Notes: generated from the sequence alone by a model not told the origin. Counted from the stretch's first letter, positions 1-10,539 are shown. The stretch is 64,000 nt of DNA from Meridianimarinicoccus aquatilis (GCF_004358675.1 NZ_SMZO01000011.1:1-64000), one strand, 5' to 3'. Made by a program: numbers and translations.

Positions 1-2
1 GG

Positions 3-734
3 CTGGACCCTCTTCACCGTGATCCGGATGCTCGTGATCGGGGCCGGGTGCTTCACCTTGTGATGGAACGGTTTGTGCCCGAATTTTCCAGTATCGCGCC
101 CGAAGACCGACGGGCGCGCCTTTTGGCGGTCGCGCAGGACGTTCTTGTTGAAGAAGTCCCATGGCCGACCGCACGCCGGCTTTGGATGGCCCGACTTGCA
201 AAAGTTGCTGACATTTTTCTGGCAGACGAGCTCGCACGTCATGCAGTGGCACTGCCTCTGAAGGGCGAGCAATTGGGCACGCTGAAGCTCACCGCACCTG
301 ATTTCACTTTGACCGCAAAGGCAGACCGGATCGACCTCACGGACGACGGAAGATATGTCATCTACGACTACAAGACAGGCGCGCCGCCCACCGAGAGCAG
401 GCAAAAGGTGTTTGCCAAACAGCTTTTGCTGGAAGCTGTCATTGCCGAACAAGCCGGCTTCGGCACGCAGCCAGCCGCCGATGTTCTGCGTGCCGAGTAT
501 ATCGGTCTGGGCAGCACCCCAAAGAACGTCGCCGCGCCGCTGGACAAAATGCCTCCAGACACAACACTGGCCGAATTCCGGAAACTGGTCGCCGAATATG
601 ATGATCCAGCAACGGGGTATACCGCCCAGACAGCACCAGAGTCTGAAGCCTTTGACGGCGACTACCTGTTACTGGCCCGCGCCGGGGAATGGGATCTGAG
701 CGACAGCCCTAAACCCGAAAAGGTGGGCCAATGA
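3..734 (+). CDS. addB: AddB, C-terminal nuclease part (5' truncated)
   Basis: This is the C-terminal end of the AddB subunit of the AddAB helicase-nuclease, which resects double-strand breaks for RecA-dependent repair. The reading frame is already open at base 3, so the gene starts outside the window. The GTG at 48 is internal. The visible part holds the RecB-type PD-(D/E)xK nuclease: an early G-R-V-L-H helix (the conserved His is about residue 17 of the visible frame), then KADRID and IYDYKTG, which supply the acidic metal ligands and catalytic Lys. Its TGA overlaps the addA ATG (ATGA), so translation is probably coupled. The family call rests on the nuclease domain plus the addA neighbour. 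Confidence 0.93.
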   Translation: MDPLHRDPDARDRGRVLHLVMERFVPEFSSIAPEDRRARLLAVAQDVLVEEVPWPTARRLWMARLAKVADIFLADELARHAVALPLKGEQLGTLKLTAPDFTLTAKADRIDLTDDGRYVIYDYKTGAPPTESRQKVFAKQLLLEAVIAEQAGFGTQPAADVLRAEYIGLGSTPKNVAAPLDKMPPDTTLAEFRKLVAEYDDPATGYTAQTAPESEAFDGDYLLLARAGEWDLSDSPKPEKVGQ

Positions 735-3700
735 CCGCCCTCAATGACGCAACCCGCCGCCAGATCGACGCCGCCAACCCGGACCGATCAACCTGGCTTG
801 GCGCCAATGCCGGCTCTGGGAAGACGCGAGTTCTGACCGACCGGGTTGCCCGGCTTTTGCTGTCAGGGACACCGCCACAGAACATTCTGTGCCTGACCTA
901 CACCAAAGCCGCCGCGTCAGAGATGCAGAACCGCCTGTTCCGCCGCCTTGGCGAATGGGCCATGAAGCCCGACGCAGAGTTGCGCGATGCCCTGACCGAG
1001 CTCGGGCTGGCCGGGACGCTGGATGATCACGCGCTGAACGGCGCCCGACGGCTGTTCGCACAAGCAATAGAAACGCCCGGCGGGCTAAAGATTCAGACCA
1101 TCCACGCGTTTTGCGCGGCTCTGTTGCGTCAGTTTCCATTGGAAGCCGGCGTATCGCCCAGCTTTACCGAACTCGACGAACGCAGCGCGGCTGTTCTCGC
1201 GCAGGACGTTTTGGAAGAAATGTCAGATGGGCAGCAAGGCGCACTGCTTGACGGGCTCGCGCATTACCTGACCGGGGACGACAAACTGTCGGGACTGCTG
1301 TCTGAGATGCTAAAAGCCCGTGCAGCATTTGCAACGCCGCGCACCCTGCCCGACCTACTGACCGCTCATGGACTTCCCGCAGATTTTTGCGCCGACACGC
1401 TTTTGGCCGACGTTTTCGATGGTTCCGAAACAGACATGTTCACCACCATGCTGCCGATCTTGCGCGCCAAGGGCGGCAATGATGGCAAAGCGGCCGAGAA
1501 AATCGCGCCCCTGCTCGATAATCTGGACAGTCTCGCAGGGCTGGCTGTGCTTGAGGGGGTGCTTCTCTCAGGCAAAGACACCAAGGCCGGATCTTACGTG
1601 GCGAAGACTGGAAGCTTCCCAACCAAACCGACGCGCACAAAGCTGGGCGAAGCCCTGACAGATGCCCTCGACGCCCTGATGGAACGCGTAGAGGCCGCGC
1701 GCGACCGCCGACTTGCGCTTGCGTCTGCGCACCGCTCCGCAGCGCTGCACGCTTTTGCCGCTGTCTTCTTGCCAGCTATCGAGGCTCAGAAAACCGCCCG
1801 CGGACTGTTGGATTTCGACGACCTGATCCTGCGCACGCGCGAGTTGCTCTCTCAACGCGCGGCCGCTGATTGGGTTCTGTACAAACTGGATGGGCGGATC
1901 GACCATATTCTTGTGGACGAGGCTCAGGACACCAGCCCGGAACAATGGGACGTGATCCGCCTGCTGGCACAGGAATTGACATCCGGCGCTGGCGCGCGCG
2001 ATGGCGTGAACCGAACCATCTTTGTCGTTGGCGACAAGAAACAGTCGATTTATTCCTTTCAGGGCGCAGACCCGGCGGCATTTGACCGGCTGCGCGGCCA
2101 TTTTGAAACAGCGCTGGCACAAAGTGGCGAGCAGCTTCAGGATACCACGCTGACGCATTCATTTCGCTCTTCGGCGGCAGTTCTTGATGTTGTTGACCAA
2201 ACCTTTGCAGCGCCGGAACACGGGGCGGCCGTCGGCGGCACGCCGGTTCATGTCGCGTTCAAAGACACACTACCCGGCCGCGTCGACCTTTGGAACTGGG
2301 TGGAAAAGGAAGACGACACATGCGAGGAGGTTGAGTGGTTTGCCCCGGTGGACCGGATCAGCCCGCGCGCCCCAGATGCCGTGTTGGCCACAAAGATCGC
2401 CGCCGAATTGCGACGCCTGATTGACGCGGGCGAGACGGTGCCGGACGGGAAAGGCAACCGCGTGCCCCTGCACGAAGGCCATGTTCTGATCCTTGTGCGT
2501 CGGCGCGGCCCCCTGTTTCGCGCAATCATCCGTGCGTGTAAGGCGCACGGGCTGGATATCGCCGGGGCTGACCGGCTCAAGTTGACTCGGGATATGGCCG
2601 TGCGCGATCTGATGGCGCTATTGAGTTACCTCGCCCTGCCCGAAGATGACCTGTCCCTTGCCTGCGCATTGCGTTCGCCCTTGCTGGGGTGGTCCGAGGA
2701 TGCGCTGTATCGGTTGGCGCAGCCCAGACCCGGCTATTTGTGGCAGGCCCTGCGCGCCACCGCGCCAGACAGTGACGCCTATCAAATGCTGATGGATCTG
2801 GGCCAAAGGGCCGACTTTCTGCGCCCTTTCGACCTTTTGGAACGGGTACTGATCCGTCATCGCGGGCGCGAAAAGCTTGTCGCCCGGCTGGGCCCCGATT
2901 GCGAAGAGGCGATAGACGCGCTTCTGGGTGAGGCGCTGAATTACGAACGTGCGAATATTCCCAGCCTGACCGGCTTTCTCGAATGGATGCGCGGCGACAG
3001 TGTTGAGGTAAAGCGGCAAGCTGAAAGCGCAGGTCGGCGATTGCGGGTGATGACAGTTCACGGCGCAAAAGGCTTGGAAGCGCCCTTGGTGATTTTACCC
3101 GAATGCGGCAAACGAAACGCCCCCACCCCACCCGGCATTCTGCTGGACACAGACAGTGGGGTCCCGTTCTGGACACCGACCACACCGAATATGCCCGAAG
3201 CGCTTGCGCCCCTTCGCGCCGACAGCGTCGCGCGACAAGAGGAAGAACGCCTTAGGCTTTTGTACGTGGCGATGACCCGCGCAGAAAGCTGGCTTTGGAT
3301 TTGCGCGTCAGGAGAACCGGACAAGACTGGGACCAGCTGGCACGCGATGGCCGAAGCCGGCCTGTCGGCTCTTGGTGCACGGCACATCGACACTCCGACA
3401 GGTCCCGGCTTGCGGTATGAACACGGCAATTGGGCTGGACTTCCCGAACAGGCGGAAGACGAACGAACAACAGCGCCGGTTACGCTTCCCGAATGGGTCG
3501 TGAGCCCCAGTCGCCCGCGCCCCCCAATTGAACAAACCACGATTACCGCATCAGGGCTTGGCGGCGCAAAAGCCTTGCCCGGAGACAGCGGCGTGAGCGA
3601 AGAGGCGGCAAAGCTTCGCGGCACTCGGCTTCATTTGTTGCTTGAACGCCTGCCGGATCTGCCCGAGGCAAGTTGGCCAGCGCTTGCACCCGAGATTTTA

Positions 3701-4144
3701 GACCTGCCTGCCGACGAAGCGGCCGAGATCGACGATCTGCTGGCAGAAGCAACCGGCGTGCTGACAGCCCCTTCCCTGCGCCCGCTTTTCGCCGCCGACG
3801 CATTGGCCGAAGTTGGGCTGACCTGTCCCCTGCCCGGCCTCTTGCCACCCCCCTATGATCATCTTGTCGGGATTGTGGATCGCCTGTTGATTTCTGACGA
3901 TGGCGTGCTTGCAATCGACTATAAGTCCAACACCCGCATCCCCGACATACCCGAGAACGTCCCCGAAGGTCTTTTGCGTCAAATGGGAGCTTATTGCGTC
4001 GCGCTGGAAGCCATCTATCCCGGCGTGCCTGTGCAAACGGCTCTGTTATGGACGCGCAGCACAAAGCTGATGTATTTGCCCCGCGATCTCGTCATACAAG
4101 CCCTGCAGTACGCTGCGTCAAGCCCAGCTAACCTTGACGGTTGA
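731..4144 (+). CDS. addA: Double-strand break repair helicase AddA
   Basis: UvrD/Rep-type superfamily 1 helicase fused to a C-terminal nuclease, the AddA subunit that works with AddB. The 1137 residues are a normal length for the alphaproteobacterial form. Visible helicase motifs: Walker A ANAGSGKT at 25-32, [11 protein letters not shown] (Ia), [13 protein letters not shown] (motif II) at 396-400, [13 protein letters not shown] (III), [11 protein letters not shown] (V) and LLYVAMTRA (VI). The nuclease has Asp1050 in GIVDRL and DYK at 1063-1065. It starts at an ATG that overlaps the addB stop. trxA follows after a short gap. Nothing in the catalytic motifs looks degenerate. Confidence 0.96.
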   Translation: MTALNDATRRQIDAANPDRSTWLGANAGSGKTRVLTDRVARLLLSGTPPQNILCLTYTKAAASEMQNRLFRRLGEWAMKPDAELRDALTELGLAGTLDDHALNGARRLFAQAIETPGGLKIQTIHAFCAALLRQFPLEAGVSPSFTELDERSAAVLAQDVLEEMSDGQQGALLDGLAHYLTGDDKLSGLLSEMLKARAAFATPRTLPDLLTAHGLPADFCADTLLADVFDGSETDMFTTMLPILRAKGGNDGKAAEKIAPLLDNLDSLAGLAVLEGVLLSGKDTKAGSYVAKTGSFPTKPTRTKLGEALTDALDALMERVEAARDRRLALASAHRSAALHAFAAVFLPAIEAQKTARGLLDFDDLILRTRELLSQRAAADWVLYKLDGRIDHILVDEAQDTSPEQWDVIRLLAQELTSGAGARDGVNRTIFVVGDKKQSIYSFQGADPAAFDRLRGHFETALAQSGEQLQDTTLTHSFRSSAAVLDVVDQTFAAPEHGAAVGGTPVHVAFKDTLPGRVDLWNWVEKEDDTCEEVEWFAPVDRISPRAPDAVLATKIAAELRRLIDAGETVPDGKGNRVPLHEGHVLILVRRRGPLFRAIIRACKAHGLDIAGADRLKLTRDMAVRDLMALLSYLALPEDDLSLACALRSPLLGWSEDALYRLAQPRPGYLWQALRATAPDSDAYQMLMDLGQRADFLRPFDLLERVLIRHRGREKLVARLGPDCEEAIDALLGEALNYERANIPSLTGFLEWMRGDSVEVKRQAESAGRRLRVMTVHGAKGLEAPLVILPECGKRNAPTPPGILLDTDSGVPFWTPTTPNMPEALAPLRADSVARQEEERLRLLYVAMTRAESWLWICASGEPDKTGTSWHAMAEAGLSALGARHIDTPTGPGLRYEHGNWAGLPEQAEDERTTAPVTLPEWVVSPSRPRPPIEQTTITASGLGGAKALPGDSGVSEEAAKLRGTRLHLLLERLPDLPEASWPALAPEILDLPADEAAEIDDLLAEATGVLTAPSLRPLFAADALAEVGLTCPLPGLLPPPYDHLVGIVDRLLISDDGVLAIDYKSNTRIPDIPENVPEGLLRQMGAYCVALEAIYPGVPVQTALLWTRSTKLMYLPRDLVIQALQYAASSPANLDG

Positions 4145-4193
4145 TCCCCCCGTTCTTACTTTGCTCCAACAGGAATTCGCCGAGGAGGCACTC

Positions 4194-4514
4194 ATGGCAA
4201 CCCAAGCCGTAACCGATGACACGTTCGAGACCGAAGTGAAGCAATCCAAGATCCCCGTTCTGGTGGATTTCTGGGCAGAATGGTGCGGACCCTGCAAACA
4301 GATTGCCCCTGCTCTCGAAGAGCTCGCCGGCGAAATGGAAGGCCGCGTAAAGATCGTTAAGATCAACGTCGACGAAAATATGAAAACCGCTCAAGAGCTT
4401 CACATTCGCGGCATTCCTGCGTTGTTTATGTTCAAAGACGGTCAGGTCGTTTCAAACAAGACCGGTGCAGCACCGAAAGCGGCACTGCAAAGCTGGATCG
4501 AAGATTCTATCTGA
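4194..4514 (+). CDS. trxA: Thioredoxin 1
   Basis: Small cytoplasmic disulfide reductase of 106 residues, the usual thioredoxin length. The active site WCGPC has its two cysteines at about 31 and 34. The family cis-Pro motif (GIPALFMF) is present. I chose the ATG at 4194 because a clear gaggagg ribosome site lies at 4182-4188. The open frame extends upstream to 4134, but that adds 20 residues with no family counterpart and brings the start close to the addA stop. It probably belongs to the addBA transcript, and a strong terminator follows it. Confidence 0.96.
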   Translation: MATQAVTDDTFETEVKQSKIPVLVDFWAEWCGPCKQIAPALEELAGEMEGRVKIVKINVDENMKTAQELHIRGIPALFMFKDGQVVSNKTGAAPKAALQSWIEDSI

Positions 4515-4543
4515 AGACCTGCTTTTTCTTTAAGAAAATCAAA

Positions 4544-4573
4544 AGGCCCTGCGCAACCGCGTGGGGCTTTTTT
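4544..4573 (+). terminator. Rho-independent terminator after trxA
   Basis: An 11-bp stem including G-U pairs (arms 4544-4554 and 4559-4569) with a four-base AACC loop is followed directly by a T run through 4573. It closes the addB-addA-trxA transcript. Confidence 0.85.
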
Positions 4574-4653
4574 GCATCGCGTGGACAAAGCGGAAATATA
4601 CCAAAGCATACAGACCAAATCACTTTGCATAGTCCATTGTTCACATTGATTTC

Positions 4654-4682
4654 TTTAGCGGCTCGCTGCCTTTCGCTATAAT
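4654..4682 (+). promoter_or_regulatory. Possible sigma70-type promoter for the 4717 gene
   Basis: A perfect TATAAT at 4677-4682 lies 34 bases before the ATG at 4717. The matching -35 (TTTAGC at 4654, 17-bp spacing) is poor. The -10 is the only strong part. The surrounding stretch 4574-4716 is clearly AT-richer than its flanks and holds no gene that I can see. Confidence 0.45.
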
Positions 4683-4716
4683 TTAGAAGAATCTTGTAGC
4701 AATTTAGGAGAAGTGA

Positions 4717-5223
4717 ATGATCCGCTTGGCCAAATTCGCTCGCGCCCTTATGTTTGGCGCGCTCATCACCGCACAGCCAGCCATAGCGGCATATGACTTC
4801 CCGCAACCCAAAAGTGATGTGATTTTGACAATCGTACCGCTGGGTAGTGATACGCCAATCAAGCTTGACCGTGTGGGGCTGGGCGGTTTGCCCCGTGACA
4901 GCTTTACAACATCGACAATCTGGACCGCGGGCGTTTCTGAATTTGAAGGTGTGCGCATAAGCGTCCTTCTTGACGCGCTGGGTGTCCGGTCCGGAACAAT
5001 CAAATTTATGGCCGTGAACGATTACGCCATTGATATTCCGGTTGCCGATCTGTTGGAAAATGACCCGATCATCGCGGAAAAGGTGGACGGTGAGTATATG
5101 AGCCTGCGAGAAAAGGGGCCACTTTGGCTGATCTACCCCTACGACACAGCGGCCAAATTTCAGACCTCGGTGATCTACTCGCGCAGCATCTGGCAGCTCG
5201 ACAGGATGCAAGTTTTAGAGTGA
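4717..5223 (+). CDS. Exported oxidoreductase-molybdopterin-domain-like protein
   Basis: 168 residues beginning with a signal peptide (about 1-24, ending AIAA), so probably periplasmic. The rest resembles the sulfite-oxidase-type molybdopterin-binding fold: a GVRISVLLDALG stretch, then VNDY, and a C-terminal IYSRSIWQLDRMQV like the W-x-W end of that domain. The protein contains no cysteine at all, so the usual Mo-coordinating Cys is missing and catalysis by that route is unlikely. It has a good ribosome site (ggag at 4707-4710). A hybrid histidine kinase with a periplasmic loop begins 23 bases downstream. I infer a ligand-binding or sensory accessory protein. The family assignment is moderate, the function unproven. 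Confidence 0.7.
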   Translation: MIRLAKFARALMFGALITAQPAIAAYDFPQPKSDVILTIVPLGSDTPIKLDRVGLGGLPRDSFTTSTIWTAGVSEFEGVRISVLLDALGVRSGTIKFMAVNDYAIDIPVADLLENDPIIAEKVDGEYMSLREKGPLWLIYPYDTAAKFQTSVIYSRSIWQLDRMQVLE

Positions 5224-5246
5224 ATTTTTGATCTAGGTTACGTGGT

Positions 5247-7871
5247 ATGACGAGTTTTTATAGCATTGAAAAAAATAAGAAAAAATGGCTAAAGCCCGTT
5301 CTTGTGGGCATGGCCGTTCTCGCGCTCACAGCCTTGATCGGCCTGCTTGCTGTGGATCTTGTCCGCAAACTGGACACCCTGAACAGAGCGACCTCTGACA
5401 ATGTTGAATGGCAGCTATCGCAGGTCGAGGTCGAATATCTCTCGCTCGTGAACGACGTCAGCAATGCGCAAGCGCAACCGCCCGTCGCCGGGTTATCGGA
5501 TGTGCGGCAGCGGTTCGATGTTCTGTACAGCCGCATCGTGACCCTCGACACCGGATTGATGTTTACAGAACTGCGCCAGTCCACAAATGTCGGCGCGCTG
5601 GTTGCCACGCTCCGCGCGGACCTCGACCGCCTCATTCCCATGCTTGATGGCCCTGACCCCGAATTGCAGCGAACGCTGCCAGAACTTCAGCAAGACCTCA
5701 TTGCTCACCGTGACACGATCCGCGAAGTCGCACTGACCAGCCTGAGGTTTTTTGCCAAGCAGGCAAGCGAAAGCGGCGCCAGTGTGGCCGCGACGCTGGA
5801 ACGGGTTTCAATCATAACCGGGTTGCTCATCGCCATGCTTGCCGGGCTTACTTTTGTGCTTTGGCGCTTCTATCTCACTGCGCAATTCCACTCCCGTAAG
5901 GCTGAACTGACCGGGGAACGAATGACTTCTGTTGTCGAAACGGCGCTCGACGGGGTCATAATTGCCGACATGCAAGGAATAATTCGCGACTTCAACAAAG
6001 CCGCCGAAACCATTTTCGGCTTTTCGCGAGATGAAATCATCGGTCGCTCGATCTCTGAAACAATCATCCCGAAGGACGCAAGGGCAGCGCATCACGCCGG
6101 CATGAAACGATATGCCGAGACCCGCAATGGCAAGCTTGTGGGCGGTGGGCGTGTCACCCTGACCGGATTGCGAAAGAACGGTGAGGAATTTCCCCTGGAG
6201 CTTTCTTTGGCTTCCAGCGTCAACAACACCCACGAGGCGATCATAATATCGTTTGTACGAGATGTGACGCGCCGGGTTACTGCTGAAAAAGAACTGCGCC
6301 ACGTTCGGGACAAGGCGCTGGAAAGCGAGCGCGCCAAAGACCGGTTGCTGACAGTCATGAGCCACGAAATGCGCACACCTTTGAACGGGATGCTGGCCAC
6401 GCTTGAATTGCTTGAAGAGACCGGCCTGACCGAAAAACAAGCGCGCTATGTCTCGGTCATCGAGCAATCCGGTGATGTGCTGCTCAGCCACGTGAACGAC
6501 GTTCTCGACATTTCCCGCATCGATTCGGGCGCCCAGCCCACAGATAGCTTGCGCCCAATGGATTTCGGAACGGTCGTTCGCGATATCGTCGCCGAACAAT
6601 CAGCCATCGCGCGCCGCAATGGGACTCGGATCAGCGTTTCGCTTCCGCCCGTATCGACCGTGGTCGGCGACCCCGCAGCCCTGCGGCGGATACTGTCAAA
6701 CCTGATCGGTAACGCGATCAAATTCACAAAGAATGGCGAAGTCGATGTGGCCGTTGCCCGGCTTGGCCGCGGCGATTTGGTGGAGTTCACCATAAGCGAC
6801 ACCGGCATTGGTATCGAGAATGCCGATCGGGAGCGCATTTTCGACGATTTCTTTTCGCTTGATGCGTCCTATGGCCGGTCAAATTCCGGCACTGGCCTTG
6901 GGCTTGGTATCGTAAAGCGGCTTGTAACGCGATTGGGCGGCGAGATTGGCGTCGAAAGCGAACCCGGCGAAGGAAGCCTGTTTTGGGTGCGCATCCCGCT
7001 TGCACAAAGACTTGGAACGCTCAAAAAGAAAACAGTCACGGCTTCGCCCAAACCCGTTCAAGCGAAGCAGCAGAAACCGCAAAGGTCGCTTGATATCCTC
7101 GTCGTCGAAGACAACGAGATCAATCGCCTCGTGATGCGCGAAATGCTTGAATCCGCAAACCATAAAATCACCGAAGCCAATGATGGCATCGAAGGGGTCG
7201 AATACGCCCTTGCTCACACTTACGATCTGATCCTCATGGACATCAGCATGCCCCGTCTCGACGGTGTTGAAGCAACCCGCCGCATCCGCGGCTCTGGTTG
7301 CGGATCCTGCCGCACGCCAATTGTGGCAGTGACCGCGAACGCGTTAAGCCATGAGGCCGAGAAGTTCCGCCAGGCCGGTATGAACGAGACCATCACAAAG
7401 CCGTTGTCGCGCAAGTCGATTGAGCATGCGTTGGCATTGGCCGGCGACAGCGTGACAGTGTTCGCACCGCCGAAAAGCAGCACAATCGTCAAGACAGGGT
7501 CAATCAACTTGTCCCAATTGGAAGAGCTGAATGCCGAGATTGCGCCCGAGCACTTGGCCAAAATGTTCAAAGTGTTCCGCAAAGATGCCGACGCCCTTGT
7601 CGCAAAGCTGGCATCGGGACCTGCCAAAGCAATCAACCGAGCCGAAACAGTCGCAGATATCCACAAGCTTTCTGGTACCGCAGCGGTTTTTGGGGCGGAT
7701 AGCTTTCGTGCCCGATTGCTTGAATTACAGGAAATCGGAAAAGCAGGCACGGCCACGGAGGAAAACACCCGGCTTCACGAGCTTCCAGCAATCTGGGATC
7801 GGGCGATAAGAGAGTTCAATAGTGCCAGCAGCTTTGAATGGGTTGGATCAAGCTCATCGGGACGCTGCTAA
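5247..7871 (+). CDS. Hybrid sensor histidine kinase (PAS-HisKA-HATPase-REC-HPt)
   Basis: Membrane-bound phosphorelay kinase of 874 residues. Order of parts: TM1 about 17-38, a periplasmic helical region of about 145 residues, TM2 about 187-208, a PAS domain about 220-340, HisKA with phospho-acceptor His373 in SHEMRTP, HATPase with GTGLGLGI, a receiver with Asp665 in LMDISMP, and a C-terminal HPt domain with His806 in DIHKLSG. All four phosphorelay stations needed for an internal His-Asp-His chain are present, so the outgoing partner should be a separate receiver. The response regulator gene 112 bases downstream is the obvious candidate, and the exported protein upstream is a likely sensory partner. 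The signal is unknown. Confidence 0.93.
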   Translation: MTSFYSIEKNKKKWLKPVLVGMAVLALTALIGLLAVDLVRKLDTLNRATSDNVEWQLSQVEVEYLSLVNDVSNAQAQPPVAGLSDVRQRFDVLYSRIVTLDTGLMFTELRQSTNVGALVATLRADLDRLIPMLDGPDPELQRTLPELQQDLIAHRDTIREVALTSLRFFAKQASESGASVAATLERVSIITGLLIAMLAGLTFVLWRFYLTAQFHSRKAELTGERMTSVVETALDGVIIADMQGIIRDFNKAAETIFGFSRDEIIGRSISETIIPKDARAAHHAGMKRYAETRNGKLVGGGRVTLTGLRKNGEEFPLELSLASSVNNTHEAIIISFVRDVTRRVTAEKELRHVRDKALESERAKDRLLTVMSHEMRTPLNGMLATLELLEETGLTEKQARYVSVIEQSGDVLLSHVNDVLDISRIDSGAQPTDSLRPMDFGTVVRDIVAEQSAIARRNGTRISVSLPPVSTVVGDPAALRRILSNLIGNAIKFTKNGEVDVAVARLGRGDLVEFTISDTGIGIENADRERIFDDFFSLDASYGRSNSGTGLGLGIVKRLVTRLGGEIGVESEPGEGSLFWVRIPLAQRLGTLKKKTVTASPKPVQAKQQKPQRSLDILVVEDNEINRLVMREMLESANHKITEANDGIEGVEYALAHTYDLILMDISMPRLDGVEATRRIRGSGCGSCRTPIVAVTANALSHEAEKFRQAGMNETITKPLSRKSIEHALALAGDSVTVFAPPKSSTIVKTGSINLSQLEELNAEIAPEHLAKMFKVFRKDADALVAKLASGPAKAINRAETVADIHKLSGTAAVFGADSFRARLLELQEIGKAGTATEENTRLHELPAIWDRAIREFNSASSFEWVGSSSSGRC

Positions 7872-7983
7872 AACGCCACGTTACGCATCTATCTGACCCA
7901 GTTCGGGAAAATTCGATTGCAGTTTTTCGCAACCGCCCCCTAAAGTAGAATTCTACCGGCATTTCGGGTAGGGGAGGCTTGCT

Positions 7984-8598
7984 ATGAACGTATTGATAGC
8001 TGACGATCACGATCTTGTCCGGGATACCTTGGCAGTGTTCCTCGGGGCAGAAAACGAAATTAATGTTGAGACCGTCGAAGATCTTGATCAAGCCTGTAAG
8101 TTGATCGAAGAACGCGGCTCGTTTGATTTGGTTTTACTGGACTACACAATGCCCGGGATGAACGGTCTTGACGGTTTGCACAAGGCAATTGCGCTGAACG
8201 ATGGAAACCCGGTCGCAATTATGTCTGGCACCGCCTCACGCGTAGTTGCACAGGAGGCTCTGGATGCTGGGGCTGTCGGATTTCTTCCCAAAACACTTCC
8301 CGCAAAATCGCTGGTGAATGCTGTTCGGTTCATGGCCGCTGGTGAAACTTATGTGCCCGTCAAATTTATGACGACCGAAGAGGAAGAAGAGGTCAATCCG
8401 ATTGCCGAAAAGCTCTCGAGCCGCGAAATGCAGGTTCTGGGTGGGTTGTGCCAGGGCTTGGCGAACAAAGAAATCGCTCGCGAATTGGACCTTCAGGAAG
8501 TGACCATCAAGCTGCACGTGAAAACGCTGTGCAACAAACTGGAAGCCAAGAACCGGACCCATGCCGCAATGATCGCGAAAGAAGCCGGCCTGTTCTAG
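7984..8598 (+). CDS. LuxR/NarL-family response regulator
   Basis: Two-domain transcription factor of 204 residues. The N-terminal receiver has the acidic pocket ADDHD (7-10) and the phospho-acceptor Asp53 in [11 protein letters not shown]. The C-terminal LuxR-type helix-turn-helix begins LSSREMQVL and continues through [19 protein letters not shown]. It follows the hybrid kinase on the same strand with a 112-base gap, so it may have its own promoter but is probably the kinase output. The ribosome site is ggggaggc just before the ATG. The target genes are not evident from the window. Confidence 0.93.
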   Translation: MNVLIADDHDLVRDTLAVFLGAENEINVETVEDLDQACKLIEERGSFDLVLLDYTMPGMNGLDGLHKAIALNDGNPVAIMSGTASRVVAQEALDAGAVGFLPKTLPAKSLVNAVRFMAAGETYVPVKFMTTEEEEEVNPIAEKLSSREMQVLGGLCQGLANKEIARELDLQEVTIKLHVKTLCNKLEAKNRTHAAMIAKEAGLF

Positions 8599-8609
8599 GT
8601 CTCGTACGG

Positions 8610-8638
8610 TTGTCGCTTGGCCTTCGTGCCGCCATATA
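8610..8638 (+). promoter_or_regulatory. Possible promoter for hslV
   Basis: TTGTCG at 8610-8615 and CATATA at 8633-8638 are separated by 17 bases and lie just upstream of the hslV ribosome site. It fits a housekeeping sigma factor better than RpoH, whose CTTG...CYTAT spacing is not met here. Confidence 0.4.
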
Positions 8639-8662
8639 GGCCGGACAGATAACGGAGGCCTC

Positions 8663-9223
8663 ATGGCAGATCAGAATTTTCCAGGTTGGCACGGAACCAC
8701 AATCATTGGCGTTCGTCGCGGTGGTCGCGTCGTTATAGCGGGCGATGGGCAAGTCAGCCTTGGGCCGACAGTGATTAAGGGTAGTGCCCGCAAGGTGCGC
8801 AGGCTTAGCCCCGGCGGTTCCGATGTGGTGGCAGGATTTGCCGGGTCCACGGCCGATGCTTTTACACTGCTCGAACGACTGGAAACCAAGCTTGAAGCAA
8901 CGCCCGGCCAGCTTGCTCGAGCCAGCGTAGAGTTGGCAAAGGATTGGCGCACCGACAAGTACCTTCAGAAGCTTGAGGCGATGCTGATAGTTACCGACGG
9001 TCGTGACCTGTTTGTTATTACCGGCGCCGGCGATGTTCTGGAACCAGAACACGACGTTGCGGCGATTGGGTCAGGCGGCAACTTTGCCTTGGCAGCGGCA
9101 CGCGGGCTTATGGCCAACACCGACATCGACGCGGAACAAATCGCACGCGAAGCAATGGCCATCGCGTCAGAAATTTGCGTCTATACCAACGGCAATTTGA
9201 CTGTCGAAACCATAGACGAATAG
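8663..9223 (+). CDS. hslV: ATP-dependent protease subunit HslV
   Basis: Proteolytic subunit of the HslUV (ClpQY) protease, a two-ring Ntn-hydrolase in the cytoplasm. 186 residues. The GTTIIGVR motif places the catalytic threonine at about residue 12 after removal of a short propeptide. The core GDGQVSLG and [14 protein letters not shown] segments are typical. The ribosome site cggaggc precedes the ATG. Unlike the usual hslVU operon, the next gene is an MFS transporter on the other strand whose stop codon is only one base away. hslU lies beyond it on the minus strand. Confidence 0.96.
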   Translation: MADQNFPGWHGTTIIGVRRGGRVVIAGDGQVSLGPTVIKGSARKVRRLSPGGSDVVAGFAGSTADAFTLLERLETKLEATPGQLARASVELAKDWRTDKYLQKLEAMLIVTDGRDLFVITGAGDVLEPEHDVAAIGSGGNFALAAARGLMANTDIDAEQIAREAMAIASEICVYTNGNLTVETIDE

Positions 9224-9224
9224 G

Positions 9225-10457
9225 TCAGCCACGCACATAGCGCGCCAGTGGGCCTGCGGCGCGTAGGCCCACACCTATCAACGCCGATGTCGCAATGAAA
9301 TAGATCGCGATGACCGGCATCTGCCGATCATATCCGACGCCAGCATCAATGACCCACCCAGTTATCACCGGACCAAGAGCTGTTCCAAAAACCATGATTG
9401 CGGTGGCAAGCGCCCGGATGGATCCAAGATGCCGTGTGCCGAAGTAGTCCGCCCAGAACGCCGTTGGAACCGTGACAGCGATGCCATGTCCAAGCCCCAA
9501 AAGCACCATGGACGCACCACCCCAAACCAAACCCGAAGACCAGCCCATCAGCACAAAGGCGGCAGCCATTGGCAACTGGTATAACTGCATCAGCCGGCCA
9601 GTGCCAAAGCGGTCGATCAGCAAGCCCGATCCGATCATTCCAGTGACCGTTGCGGCCGTATAAACCGGGAACAAAGATACGAATTGAAGGTGCTCCCAGC
9701 CCTTTTCCGCTGACAGGTGAACCTGATGAAAAAAGGTAGCCGTTAGGAACGCCGCTGGCCCCACGATCAGGGGCACCGCGCACCAGAACAAAGGATGGTG
9801 CATCGCCTCTTTGCGGGTCCAGTGACGCCCGCCCATACCGGGTGATTGCTCGTGCTCGCCCAAGCTTTGCGGCGTTCTCTCACGCCGAAGCAGCAGCGCC
9901 AGCGCAGGAATCGCCAAAAGCGCCAGCACCGCAGCGACCAACCACAACAACCGCCAATCTACGTGCCCCATCAAGCTGACAAACGTGATGGGAAGAACGG
10001 ATTCGCCCAACGCGAAGCCGATTGTCGCGACGGCAAGCGCCTTGCCTCGGTTCGCCACGAACCAACGCGCCATTGCCACCGAGGACAGGTGCGACGACAT
10101 CCCCTGCCCAAAGAACCGCAGTGCAAAAATCACAGGGATCAGCACCCAAGCGGTATTGACCGCAGACATCGAAACACAGGCGGCCGCGAGGCCCAGCATG
10201 ATGAATGCGCCCAGAAAGCGGACCCGAAATCGATCCGTCACGCCGCCCACAAAGATCATTAGCGCCGCCGACATAAGCGTACCGGCACCGTAGATAGAGC
10301 TCCACTCGCCGTGGCTAAGGCCGAACTCTGCCATAATCTCACCCGCAAAAAGCGAGATGAAATAGGTTTGTCCATAGCTAGAGGAAAACGCAAGAAGCAG
10401 CCCGGCTGTCAGCCAAGGGGCGTTTGCGCGCAAAAACGCGGTGGAAGGTGCTTGCAT
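9225..10457 (-). CDS. MFS transporter
   Basis: Inner-membrane transporter of 410 residues with about 12 predicted hydrophobic segments in two halves, separated by a charged loop near the middle (LRRERTPQSLGEHEQ). The loop between helices 2 and 3 carries the MFS signature in the form GGVTDRFRVR. The substrate cannot be told from sequence. It ends one base from the hslV stop and follows hslU on the same strand after 82 bases. It sits between two genes that normally form one operon, so it may have been inserted, or carried there by an inversion. Confidence 0.88.
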   Translation of the reverse strand: MQAPSTAFLRANAPWLTAGLLLAFSSSYGQTYFISLFAGEIMAEFGLSHGEWSSIYGAGTLMSAALMIFVGGVTDRFRVRFLGAFIMLGLAAACVSMSAVNTAWVLIPVIFALRFFGQGMSSHLSSVAMARWFVANRGKALAVATIGFALGESVLPITFVSLMGHVDWRLLWLVAAVLALLAIPALALLLRRERTPQSLGEHEQSPGMGGRHWTRKEAMHHPLFWCAVPLIVGPAAFLTATFFHQVHLSAEKGWEHLQFVSLFPVYTAATVTGMIGSGLLIDRFGTGRLMQLYQLPMAAAFVLMGWSSGLVWGGASMVLLGLGHGIAVTVPTAFWADYFGTRHLGSIRALATAIMVFGTALGPVITGWVIDAGVGYDRQMPVIAIYFIATSALIGVGLRAAGPLARYVRG

Positions 10458-10498
10458 GTGTCGGGATCCTTAAGTCGATCCCAAATCGTTAGGACGAG

Positions 10499-10528
10499 GA
10501 CGGGCCCGTGTCCAGCACGCAGCCCGTC
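10499..10528 (-). terminator. Stable hairpin between hslU and the MFS gene
   Basis: A 7-bp perfect GACGGGC/GCCCGTC stem carries an inner CGTG/CACG helix. There is no T run on either strand, so it may be a processing or Rho-dependent signal rather than an intrinsic terminator. Confidence 0.35.
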
Positions 10529-10539
10529 ATCCAAGACCC

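Noticed and set aside
1568-2158. Minus-strand open frame inside addA
   Set aside because: It overlaps the AddA helicase motifs and has no ribosome site or family resemblance.
8510-8525. A CACGTGAAA sequence in the response regulator gene resembling parS
   Set aside because: Only about 11 of 16 positions match and the left half of the palindrome is missing.
8616-8638. Heat-shock promoter before hslV
   Set aside because: A CTTG is present, but the spacing to the CATATA box does not fit the RpoH layout seen at hrcA and dnaK.
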